This document shows, in pieces, positions 1-7,418 of a stretch of DNA of 64,000 nucleotides (its first letter is position 1; each line of letters starts with the position of its first letter). A program made the translations under genes and the position numbers. The notes under the pieces were generated by a model. It did no database searches, was not told the origin of the DNA, and saw nothing but the letters and a program-made list of their open reading frames with translations. The stretch is from Elusimicrobiota bacterium. Its GTDB lineage: Bacteria; Elusimicrobiota; Elusimicrobia; UBA1565; UBA9628. The stretch covers positions 1 through 64,000 of the forward strand of contig JACRDQ010000039.1 in assembly GCA_016218545.1 (NCBI GenBank), read 5' to 3'.

Positions 1-1
1 G

Positions 2-121
2 CTTGGATTTGAGCGACGCATCCAGGTCCGACACGACCGGCTGATTGAAGCCTATGAGGGCTTCTTCACCCTGGCGTGCATCAAGATCGCGCTGCGGAAA
101 TTCAGGAATCATCGTCGATGA
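2..121 (+). pseudogene. IS5-like transposase, C-terminal end (cut by window edge)
   Basis: A 39-codon open frame runs from the window edge to a TGA at 119-121. Its end, EAYEGFFTLACIKIALRKF, matches the usual C-terminal tail of IS5-type DDE transposases (an aromatic/GF followed by LACxxIxLRxF). Only the tail is visible, so whether the element is intact cannot be judged, and it is listed here as a fragment. The ytxH stop codon lies 15 bp downstream on the opposite strand, so the right end of the element probably falls between. The call rests on a short motif only. Confidence 0.6.
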
Positions 122-139
122 ATGCGAGACTAGCTCTAG
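122..139. mobile_element. Probable right end of the IS5-like element with CTAG target
   Basis: The transposase stop at 121 is followed by TGCGAGACTAGCT and then CTAG at 136-139. IS5-type elements commonly end within tens of bases of the transposase stop and often duplicate a short YTAR/CTAG target. The CTAG also carries the TAG stop codon of the convergent ytxH gene. The left end is outside the window, so neither the inverted repeat nor the duplication can be confirmed. Confidence 0.3.
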
Positions 140-423
140 ACGTTGAGCGCGTCTTCCTTGGGCTCTCCGGCCTGGTAGTAGGCATCCTTGCCGGCCTTGA
201 GCGCGGCCGCGATCTGGCTCTTCTTGGCCGGGATGCGCTCCTTGAGGTCCTTGAGCTTGCCGATGAGGCCTTCGCCTTGCTCCCGGCGCTCCTTGAGCCA
301 GTCGCCCAGCTGCTCGCGCGTCTCGGCGCCGGACCGCGGGGCCAGCAGCAGACCCGCCGCCGCGCCCAGCACCGCGCCGAAGAAGAACATCGTCAGACCA
401 TTGCCGTTTTCATTGTTCGCCAT
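136..423 (-). CDS. YtxH domain protein
   Basis: A 95-residue protein with a single N-terminal hydrophobic segment (FFFGAVLGAAAGLLLAP, about residues 11-27) followed by a charged amphipathic helical tail rich in Lys, Glu and Gln. This is the YtxH (gas-vesicle-like/stress) family pattern: the glycine-rich membrane helix followed by SGxETR is typical. The start at 423 (MANNENGNG) is chosen over the longer upstream frame because GGAAGG lies 7 bp upstream. A TGTTATAAT extended -10 at 482-490 would give a leader of about 50 nt. Function in this family is not well defined; a small inner-membrane stress-related protein is the best description. Its stop codon lies in the presumed IS target. Confidence 0.8.
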   Translation of the reverse strand: MANNENGNGLTMFFFGAVLGAAAGLLLAPRSGAETREQLGDWLKERREQGEGLIGKLKDLKERIPAKKSQIAAALKAGKDAYYQAGEPKEDALNV

Positions 424-481
424 GGGGCACCCTTCCTTTCTTGTAGAACGAGATCGCTCGGCGTGTTTCGAGCTTCCTCCG

Positions 482-490
482 ATTATAACA
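482..490 (-). promoter_or_regulatory. Extended -10 promoter of ytxH
   Basis: On the minus strand this reads TGTTATAAT, a perfect extended -10 box. No good -35 is visible. The same TGTTATAATCG core recurs in front of the Xaa-Pro aminopeptidase gene. Confidence 0.6.
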
Positions 491-589
491 TAACGCGCGT
501 CCGTGGTCGCGGCAGCCGCGGTCTTGAAGGCCTCGCCGGACGTCACAGGTCGGGATGACGGTCGTCATCCCCGGTTATGTCCCAGGCCA

Positions 590-618
590 TTGGGCGGGAA
601 CGTCCGCACGGCTATAAT
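590..618 (+). promoter_or_regulatory. Sigma-70-like promoter of the redox operon
   Basis: TTGGGC at 590-595, a 17-bp spacer and TATAAT at 613-618. Transcription would begin near 625, giving a leader of about 26 nt that contains GGAGG in front of the ATG at 651. Confidence 0.65.
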
Positions 619-650
619 GAACGGCAACCATGTCCGCCCCCGGAGGTCTC

Positions 651-2477
651 ATGCTGCGACGCTTCACCCTGGCCTGCCTCGCGGCCTCGATCCTCTTGCC
701 CGCCGCCGTCATGGCCGACGACAACGCCGAGTGCCTGGGCTGTCACGGGACCAAGGATTCCGGCGCTCCCTTCGTCAAGGAGAGCGAGTTCGCGGCCTCG
801 ATCCACGGCAAGCATCTGTGCACCTCCTGCCATACGGACGCCTCCGCCCTCCCCCACCCCAAGCCCCTGGCGCCCATCTCCTGCAAGAACTGCCACCGGG
901 TGGAGAGCCAGATCTACCTCACCTCGGACCACGGCCGGGCCGTGGCCAAGGGGATGGGAGAGGCCGCGGCCTGCAAGGACTGCCACGGTCACACGCACAC
1001 CCTGCTCAACTCGCGCAACCTCAGGTCCCCGGTCAACCGGGTCAACATCGCCAAGACCTGCATCCGCTGCCACGACGACGACAAGAGGATGGGCAAGTTC
1101 AAGCTCACCATCAGCCACCCCTTCGAGTCCTACAGCCACAGCGTGCACGGCGAGGCGTTCAAGGACGGCAAGACCAACGCGGCGACCTGCAGCGACTGCC
1201 ACGGGACGCACGACCTCCACGGCGCGGCCAACAGCCAGGGCCGCATCTTCTGGCGGAACGTCCCGGACACCTGCGGCCGCTGCCACTCCAACGTCCTGTC
1301 CGTCTACCGCGTGAGCATCCACGGCCAGACCTCCAAGGCCGGGGTCAAGGAGTCCCCGGTGTGCACGAGCTGCCACGGGGAGCACACCATCAGGCCGGTC
1401 AAGGACGCGGGCTCCTCCGCTTACGCCGGGGCCGTGACCAAGACCTGTTCGGCGTGCCACGCCTCCGAGTCCTTGGCCGCCAAGTTCGGGCTCCCCCTCG
1501 ACCGGGCCAAGAGCTACCTCGACACCTACCACGGCCTGGCCTACCAGCGCGGCGACCTCAAGGTGGCCAACTGCGCCTCCTGCCACGGGTTCCACGACGT
1601 CCTGCCGCACACGGACCCGCTCTCCTCCATCCACCAGGACAACCTCGCCAGGACCTGCGGCAGGTGCCATCCCGGGGCCGGCGCCCAGCTGACCAAGGGC
1701 TCCGTGCACGGGCCGAGCAAGGGCAAGCACTGGTCCCTCCACCTGGTGACGGTCTTCTATTACTTCGTCATCCCCCTGACCATCGGAGGCATGCTCTTCC
1801 ACAACGGGCTGGACTTCCTGCGCAAGGCCCTGCGCGACGGCCACGGCCACGCGGTCGGCCACGGCGGCGACCTGCGCATGAACGTCAACGAGCGGGTGCA
1901 GCACGCGGTGCTGACCGTGACCTTCATCTTGCTGGCCGTGACGGGCTTCGCCCTGAAGTACCCCGAGGCCTGGTGGACCATGCCCTTCTCCCTGGCCGAC
2001 GAGGGCCTGCGGCGCGGACTGCACCGCTGGGCCGCGGTCTTCTTCTTGGTCCTGTCCATCTACCACCTCGGCTACCTCCTCCTGACCCAGCGGGGCCGCG
2101 GCATCCTCTGGGGCCTGCTGCCGCGGCTGCGGGACGCCAAGGACGCCGTCTTGCTCATGCTCTACAACCTGGGCCTCAGGTCCGAGCGGCCGGAGCTGGC
2201 CACCCCCTACAACTACATCGAGAAGGCCGAGTACTGGGCCCTGGTCTGGGGGACTTTCGTGATGGTGGTCTCCGGCCTCCTCCTGGCCTTCTCCAACCTC
2301 ACGCTCAGGTACCTGCCCCTCTGGGCGCCGGACCTCGCCACCCTGGTCCACTTCTATGAGGCGGTGCTGGCCTGCCTGGCCATCGCCACCTGGCATTCCT
2401 ACTGGGTCGTATTCGACCCGGACGTCTATCCGATGAACTGGTCTTGGCTGACCGGCTATGTAAGGAGGAAGAGATGA
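651..2477 (+). CDS. Eleven-haem cytochrome c fused to cytochrome b domain (CbcL-like)
   Basis: A 608-residue protein with a signal peptide (MLRRFTLACLAASILLPAAVMA) and eleven CxxCH c-type haem motifs (first CLGCH, last CGRCH). The C-terminal third is a membrane cytochrome b domain with several helices and His ligands typical of the formate-dehydrogenase-gamma/b561 type (NERVQHAVLTVTFILLAVTG; RGLHRWAA). The layout matches CbcL of Geobacter sulfurreducens, an inner-membrane protein that takes electrons from menaquinol and hands them to periplasmic c haems. The ATG at 651 is preferred to 630 because GGAGG precedes it and a promoter lies just upstream. It overlaps the next gene by ATGA. Role inferred: quinol oxidation coupled to periplasmic electron export. 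Confidence 0.85.
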   Translation: MLRRFTLACLAASILLPAAVMADDNAECLGCHGTKDSGAPFVKESEFAASIHGKHLCTSCHTDASALPHPKPLAPISCKNCHRVESQIYLTSDHGRAVAKGMGEAAACKDCHGHTHTLLNSRNLRSPVNRVNIAKTCIRCHDDDKRMGKFKLTISHPFESYSHSVHGEAFKDGKTNAATCSDCHGTHDLHGAANSQGRIFWRNVPDTCGRCHSNVLSVYRVSIHGQTSKAGVKESPVCTSCHGEHTIRPVKDAGSSAYAGAVTKTCSACHASESLAAKFGLPLDRAKSYLDTYHGLAYQRGDLKVANCASCHGFHDVLPHTDPLSSIHQDNLARTCGRCHPGAGAQLTKGSVHGPSKGKHWSLHLVTVFYYFVIPLTIGGMLFHNGLDFLRKALRDGHGHAVGHGGDLRMNVNERVQHAVLTVTFILLAVTGFALKYPEAWWTMPFSLADEGLRRGLHRWAAVFFLVLSIYHLGYLLLTQRGRGILWGLLPRLRDAKDAVLLMLYNLGLRSERPELATPYNYIEKAEYWALVWGTFVMVVSGLLLAFSNLTLRYLPLWAPDLATLVHFYEAVLACLAIATWHSYWVVFDPDVYPMNWSWLTGYVRRKR

Positions 2478-3361
2478 AGTCCCTCGCTTTCGCGGCGCTG
2501 CTCACCCTGGCCTGGCCCACCCCGGCCCAGGCCGCCTTCTCCGGGCCGGACGCCTGCGCCCCGTGCCACGCGGAGGAGCACGCCGAGTGGAAGGGTTCCG
2601 TGCACTCGCGCGCCTTCAAGGGCAAGTTCAAGGCCGCCTGGGAGGCCGATGGGGCCAAGGCCCGCTGCCTGGAGTGCCACACCACGGGGCATGTCCCGGG
2701 TTCGGCCAAGCACGCGTTCCCGGGCGTCACCTGCGAGTCCTGCCACGGCGCCATGAGCTCGGGCCATCCGGGCGACGCCAAGATGCCCATCCCGGTCTCG
2801 CCGGCCATGTGCCAGGGCTGCCACAAGCAGACCTACAAGGAGTGGAAGCTCAGCAAGCACGGGGCCAAGAACATCCGCTGCTTCGACTGCCACAAGGTCC
2901 ACGGCCAGGGCCTGCGCGCCGGCGGCAAGGAGGGCCTTTGCGGGGCCTGCCACCCAGGCCGCTTGAAGGACTTCGCCCATGCCACGCATCACGTGGAGGG
3001 TCTCACCTGCATGACCTGCCACATGCCGGTCTCGGCGCGCGCCGGGACCATCGAGGGCACGGGCGCGGCGGGCCACACCCTTTCCGTCGGCACCGAGGTC
3101 TGCGTCCGCTGCCACGAGGGCACCGTGCACCAGAGCTCCAAGCTCCCGGTCCTGCGGGGCGAGGTGAGCGACTACCGCAAGCAGCTCACCATCGCAGGTG
3201 TCCGGGACGTCTTCGAGCTCAAGGAGCAGGCCGACGACCTCAAGTGGAGGCTCGACCGCTCGCGCCAGAGCCTGTGGCTCGTGGCCACCCTGGGCCTCGT
3301 GGCCGGGCTGGCCCTGGGCTGGCTCTCCTCGTGGTACCTCTGGCGCAGGAGGAGCGCGTGA
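2474..3361 (+). CDS. Membrane-anchored eight-haem cytochrome c
   Basis: A 295-residue exported protein: a cleavable signal peptide (MKSLAFAALLTLAWPTPAQA), eight CxxCH motifs (CAPCH, CLECH, CESCH, CQGCH, CFDCH, CGACH, CMTCH, CVRCH), then a helical stalk and one C-terminal membrane helix (LWLVATLGLVAGLALGWLSS) ending in RRRSA. The haem domain faces the periplasm. TAAGGAGG lies immediately upstream and the ATG overlaps the previous stop (ATGA); the next gene begins in a GTGA overlap, so the subunits are probably made in coupled fashion. It resembles the cytochromes that accept electrons from HybA/NrfD-type modules. Exact partner and acceptor cannot be read from sequence. Confidence 0.85.
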   Translation: MKSLAFAALLTLAWPTPAQAAFSGPDACAPCHAEEHAEWKGSVHSRAFKGKFKAAWEADGAKARCLECHTTGHVPGSAKHAFPGVTCESCHGAMSSGHPGDAKMPIPVSPAMCQGCHKQTYKEWKLSKHGAKNIRCFDCHKVHGQGLRAGGKEGLCGACHPGRLKDFAHATHHVEGLTCMTCHMPVSARAGTIEGTGAAGHTLSVGTEVCVRCHEGTVHQSSKLPVLRGEVSDYRKQLTIAGVRDVFELKEQADDLKWRLDRSRQSLWLVATLGLVAGLALGWLSSWYLWRRRSA

Positions 3362-4272
3362 AGTCCAAGGGCAAGGCGGCCCGCCGCGGGCTGACCCGCA
3401 GGGACTTCCTCGCCAAGACCTGCCTGGCCGGGGCCGTGGTCGCGGCCGCGCCCTCTTGCCGGGCCGCCGAGGGCGGCAAGCACGGGGTGCCGGTCGGCGA
3501 GCGTCCGGCGGTGCTCACGGACCTCACGCGCTGCATCGGCTGCCGCTCCTGCATGCGCGCCTGCCGCGACGCCAACGACCTGCCCGTCACCGGCCCGGAC
3601 GAATCCATCCGCCTGACCAAACGCGAGGAGCTCTCCGTCTTCCAGTGGACCGCCGTGAACCCCGAGCGCGGCCGCGATCAGCAGGGGCACCCCGCGGTCC
3701 GCAACGTCAAGCGCCAGTGCATGCACTGCCTCGAGCCCGCCTGCGCCTCGGTCTGCCCGGTCGGCGCCCTCCATCAGACCCCGCAGGGCCCGGTCATCTA
3801 CAGGGCGGAGCGCTGCATCGGCTGCCGCTACTGCATGGTGGCCTGCCCCTTCGAGGTCCCCCGCTTCGACTGGAACTCCGGCCTGACCCCGGTCATCGGC
3901 AAGTGCCAGTTCTGCGCCCCCCAGCGGCTCTTCGAGGGCCTCCCGACCGCGTGCTCGGCCGCCTGCCCCACCGGCGCGCTCAAGTTCGGCAACCGGACCG
4001 GACTCGTCTTCGAGGCGCGCGCCCGCATCGAGTCCAGGGCCGCCTATTACGTGCCCCGCATCTACGGCGAGGAGGAGATCGGAGGCACCTCCTGGCTCTA
4101 CATCTCCGACGTGCCGTTCGAGGAGCTCGGGTTCAAGAAGCTGGGCAAGCGGCCGCTGCCGTCTTTGACCTGGGACGTGGTCTCACGCCTGCCCGCCGTG
4201 GCCCTGACCGTGGCGGTGCTCCTCGGCCTGGTCTCGGCCGGGCTCTCCAAGAAGGGGGAGGAGCATCCATGA
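3358..4272 (+). CDS. Tat-exported ferredoxin-like Fe-S subunit (HybA-like)
   Basis: A 304-residue protein starting at a GTG that overlaps the previous stop (GTGA). A twin-arginine signal (LTRRDFLAKTCLAGAVVAAA) is followed by cysteine blocks for four 4Fe-4S clusters: CIGCRSCMRAC, CMHCLEPACASVC, CIGCRYCMVAC and CQFC...CSAACPTGAL. A C-terminal helix (LPAVALTVAVLLGLVSAG) anchors it. Four clusters plus a C-terminal anchor is the HybA layout (hydrogenase-2 electron-transfer subunit, also in Hmc and Cbc complexes). It probably passes electrons between the NrfD-type quinone subunit and the multihaem cytochromes. No hydrogenase, formate dehydrogenase or molybdoenzyme subunit is nearby. Confidence 0.88.
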   Translation: MKSKGKAARRGLTRRDFLAKTCLAGAVVAAAPSCRAAEGGKHGVPVGERPAVLTDLTRCIGCRSCMRACRDANDLPVTGPDESIRLTKREELSVFQWTAVNPERGRDQQGHPAVRNVKRQCMHCLEPACASVCPVGALHQTPQGPVIYRAERCIGCRYCMVACPFEVPRFDWNSGLTPVIGKCQFCAPQRLFEGLPTACSAACPTGALKFGNRTGLVFEARARIESRAAYYVPRIYGEEEIGGTSWLYISDVPFEELGFKKLGKRPLPSLTWDVVSRLPAVALTVAVLLGLVSAGLSKKGEEHP

Positions 4273-6215
4273 TCGACTCGCTCGGCTGGCTCATCCTCTC
4301 GGGTTCGGCGACGGGACTCCTGGCCGTGACGATCGCGGTCGCGCTGGACCGGCGACCTCCGTGGCTGAGGACCGTGGGCCTGGGCTCGCTGGCCGCGCTC
4401 TGGGCCCTGACCGCGGTCGTCCTGGTCCTGCGCTTCACCAAGGGCATCGGCGCGGTCTCGGCCATGTCCGACCGGTTCCCGTGGGGCGTGTGGATCGGCA
4501 TCGACGTCATGAGCGGCGTGGCCCTGGCCGCGGGCGGCTACACCATCACGGCGAGCGTGCACCTCTTCAAGATGCACCGCTTCGAGCCCATCCTGAGGCC
4601 CACGGTGCTGACCGCCTTCCTGGGCTACATCCTCGTCTCCGTGGCCCTGCTCATCGACATCGGCCGCCCCTACCGCATCTGGCATCCCCTCGTCATGTGG
4701 CAGCACCACTCCATCATGTTCGAGGTGGCTTGGTGCGTCACCATCTATCTGCACGTCCTGGCCCTGGAGTTCAGCCCGGTCGTCTTCGAGACCCTCAAGC
4801 TCGCGGCGCCCATGAGGCTCATCAAGCTCATCGCCATCCCCCTGGTCATCTTCGGGGTCATCCTCTCGACCCTCCACCAGTCCTCCCTGGGCTCGCTCTT
4901 CCTCATCGTCCCCGAGAAGCTCTACCCGTTGTGGTATTCGCCGCTCCTGCCGGTCTTCTTCCTCATCTCGTCCGTGGCCGCGGGGCTGTGCATGACGGTG
5001 GTGGAGTCCTTCTTCAGCTCCAGGATCTACGGCCGGAGCCTGGAGATGCATCTCCTCTCCGGCCTCGGCCGGGCCGCCGGCTGGGTGCTGTGGCTCTACG
5101 TGGCCGTGCGCGCCATCGACCTGACCGCGCGCGGGGCCTGGCCGTCGCTGACCGGTCTCCTGGGCCTGAGCTTCCTCATCGAGTACGTCGGCTGCTTCGT
5201 CCTGCCGGCCCTGCTCCTGACCCGGGCTTCGATCCTGTCCGACGGCCGCAAGCTCTTCTTCACCGCGATCACGGTGGTGGGCGGCGTGGTGCTCAACAGG
5301 CTCAACGTGAGCTGGTTGGGCATGCTGCCCACCGCGAGCACGGTCTACTTCCCCTCCTGGGGCGAGCTGTCCGTGACGCTCTCCTTCATCACCGCCGGCG
5401 TGGTGGCCTTCGGCCTCGCGGTGCGCTTCCTGCACGTCTTCCCCGCCCACGAGGGCGCGGTGGGCCTGTCCAGGGAGCGCGTGCCCGCCGTGCTCGGCGA
5501 GGTCGAGGACGACGAGCTCGTGGCCGCGGCCGCCCGGTCCTTGGGCGTGACGGCCGATCCGGACGAGGTGGCCGAGCGCGTGGCCCGGGTGCGCGAGCGC
5601 TTCGGAGACGACGCCTCGTTCCGGGCGTGGCTCGCCGCGGCCGGGATGGACCTCGCCCAGTTCACGGATTCCGTCTCGGACCAGGTGCTCCGGGAGACGC
5701 TGGTCGTCAAGGCCAGGGGCCTCGTGGTGACGGATGAGGAGGTCCGGGAGTGCTTCCGGGCCAACGCCGAGAAGCTGGCGGGCAAGCCGGCCCTGCGGCT
5801 GCGGCACATCCTGGTCCACGACGGCAAAGACGCCGAGGACCTGCTGGCCGTCCTCCATGCCGGCGCGGACTTCGCCAGGGTGGCGTCGCAGGTCTCGGAA
5901 GACGAGACGACCCGCGAGCGCGGCGGCGACCTGGGTCTGCTGACGAAAGGACTGCTCCACGCCGAGTTGGAGAAGGCCGCCGCGTCCCTGAAGGTCGGCG
6001 AGACCGGGGGCGTCGTGCACACCCAGCTCGGCTACCACCTCCTGAGGCTGGAGGCCGCCCTCCCGGCCAGGCCCGCGGACTTCGACGAGGTCAAAGAGGA
6101 CCTCAAGACGAGCCTGCTCAACGACAAGGTGACCATGGCCTGGCCCCTGTACCTAGCGGAGCTCAGGGGAGAGGCCCGGCGCGCTCCCTCCCGGGAAGCG
6201 GCCGAGAACGCCTGA
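4269..6215 (+). CDS. HybB/NrfD-type quinol subunit fused to parvulin prolyl isomerase
   Basis: A 648-residue protein with two unrelated halves. Residues 1 to about 395 form a multi-helix NrfD/HybB membrane subunit with the family block FPWGVWIGIDVMSGVALAAGG. Residues about 400-648 are soluble and contain a SurA/PrsA-like N-terminal region and a parvulin core near residues 507-600 (LRLRHILVHDGKDAEDLL; RGGDLGLLTKG; TQLGYHLLRLE). No stop, start or frame change separates the halves. HybB proteins normally end near residue 390, so the isomerase is a fusion; it probably helps fold or assemble the complex in the periplasm. The ATG overlaps the Fe-S gene stop (ATGA). It is the last gene of the operon and converges on the minus-strand receiver gene 15 bp away. 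Confidence 0.85.
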   Translation: MIDSLGWLILSGSATGLLAVTIAVALDRRPPWLRTVGLGSLAALWALTAVVLVLRFTKGIGAVSAMSDRFPWGVWIGIDVMSGVALAAGGYTITASVHLFKMHRFEPILRPTVLTAFLGYILVSVALLIDIGRPYRIWHPLVMWQHHSIMFEVAWCVTIYLHVLALEFSPVVFETLKLAAPMRLIKLIAIPLVIFGVILSTLHQSSLGSLFLIVPEKLYPLWYSPLLPVFFLISSVAAGLCMTVVESFFSSRIYGRSLEMHLLSGLGRAAGWVLWLYVAVRAIDLTARGAWPSLTGLLGLSFLIEYVGCFVLPALLLTRASILSDGRKLFFTAITVVGGVVLNRLNVSWLGMLPTASTVYFPSWGELSVTLSFITAGVVAFGLAVRFLHVFPAHEGAVGLSRERVPAVLGEVEDDELVAAAARSLGVTADPDEVAERVARVRERFGDDASFRAWLAAAGMDLAQFTDSVSDQVLRETLVVKARGLVVTDEEVRECFRANAEKLAGKPALRLRHILVHDGKDAEDLLAVLHAGADFARVASQVSEDETTRERGGDLGLLTKGLLHAELEKAAASLKVGETGGVVHTQLGYHLLRLEAALPARPADFDEVKEDLKTSLLNDKVTMAWPLYLAELRGEARRAPSREAAENA

Positions 6216-6230
6216 GGCCGGGACCTCCGG

Positions 6231-7418
6231 TCAGTCGAGGGCCGGGTACTTCTTGAAGTCGCCGAGCTTGTAGCGGTAGAGCCGCGGCAGGCCGTCGCGC
6301 GCGATCCAGATCCGGCCGTCCTTCCACGTGAAGCCCGAGAGGGCCTCGCGGCCCATGTCGAGCGCGGGCAGGGTGTATTTCGCGACCACCCGCAGCTGGT
6401 TGTCGAGGCGGTGCTGGTAGACGATCCTGGTGTCGGCGTCCGCGGACCAGAGGAACTGCTCGTCCTTGAAGACCGCCGCGGGCGTCTTGCCCGGGCTGCG
6501 GAAGGACGCGATGACGGTGAGGTCGCGGTCGAGGTCGTGCTGGTAGAACCGCTGGTGATGGCTGTCCACGGACCAGAGGTAGCGGCCGTCCCAGTAGAGG
6601 CCCGTGGGGTTGGCCCCGGGGCTCTTGATGGAGTCGACGAGGGTGAGCCCCGCGTCGAGCCTGCGGCGCTGGATGACCTTCTTCCAGGAGTCCGCCACGA
6701 AGAGGACGTCCTCCGTCACGGCCAGCCCGGTGATGTGGGAATCGGGCAGGTGGATCGCCCTGACGGTCTCGACGCTCGCGCCTTGGAGCCGGTGCTCGTA
6801 GACCGTCTGGCTGAACCAGTCCGCGGTCCAGAGGCGGTCTCCCTTCCACACCACGGAGACCGGGTGCTGGTAGGGGACCTGGAAGGAGTCGGGTCCGCGC
6901 AGGACGTGGGCCATGGCCAGGACGCCGATGCCGACGGCCGCCAGGCCCGCGACCCACTCCCAGACGATCTTGGGGCCCTGGGCGCCTTCCCCCTGCGGGG
7001 AGCGGGGGGCGGGCTCGGCCTGCGCCGGGCGGGAGGCCGGGGCCGCGGCCGGGACCCCTTTGGTCTTGAGGACGCTCATCACGGTGTCGACGAGCTCCTT
7101 GTTGCTGAAGGGTTTGGAGAGGTACTGGCTGGCTCCGAGCTTCATGACCTCGACGGCCGACTCCACGCTGCCGTAGCCCGTCACCATGATCACCGGCAGG
7201 TTCTCGCGCTTCTCCCGGATCCGACGCAGTATCTGCACGCCGTCCATGCCCGGGAGGCGGATGTCCAGGAGGACGAGGTCGATGTCGCCTTTGTCGATGC
7301 GCGCGAGCGCGGCCCCGCCTTCGGAGGCCTGCTCGATCCGATGCCCGCTGCGGGACAGGACCGAGCCCAGCGCCATGCGCATGTCCGCCTCGTCGTCGAC
7401 CACCAGGATGTTAGCCAT
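6231..7418 (-). CDS. Response-regulator receiver fused to membrane helix and beta-propeller
   Basis: A 395-residue protein. Residues 1-118 form a complete receiver domain: acidic pair D8/D9, phospho-acceptor D52 (LLDIRLPGMDG), T80 and K102. A Pro/Ala linker is followed by one membrane helix (about 152-174, WVAGLAAVGIGVLAMA) and about five repeats of 40-45 residues with G-x-LW-x-x-D cores (GDRLWTADWF, GRYLWSVDSH, EQFLWSADAD, GRIWIARDG), read as an NHL/WD-like propeller outside the membrane. There is no DNA-binding or enzymatic output domain. The start at 7418 has GGAGG upstream and overlaps the kinase gene by 8 bp, so the kinase at 7411-13533 is the likely phospho-donor. The topology (cytoplasmic receiver, extracytoplasmic propeller) is inferred. 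Confidence 0.8.
   Translation of the reverse strand: MANILVVDDEADMRMALGSVLSRSGHRIEQASEGGAALARIDKGDIDLVLLDIRLPGMDGVQILRRIREKRENLPVIMVTGYGSVESAVEVMKLGASQYLSKPFSNKELVDTVMSVLKTKGVPAAAPASRPAQAEPAPRSPQGEGAQGPKIVWEWVAGLAAVGIGVLAMAHVLRGPDSFQVPYQHPVSVVWKGDRLWTADWFSQTVYEHRLQGASVETVRAIHLPDSHITGLAVTEDVLFVADSWKKVIQRRRLDAGLTLVDSIKSPGANPTGLYWDGRYLWSVDSHHQRFYQHDLDRDLTVIASFRSPGKTPAAVFKDEQFLWSADADTRIVYQHRLDNQLRVVAKYTLPALDMGREALSGFTWKDGRIWIARDGLPRLYRYKLGDFKKYPALD

Noticed and set aside
651..6215. Hydrogenase-2 or formate dehydrogenase operon
   Set aside because: HybA/HybB-like and cytochrome b parts are present, but no large or small hydrogenase subunit or molybdoenzyme is in the region.
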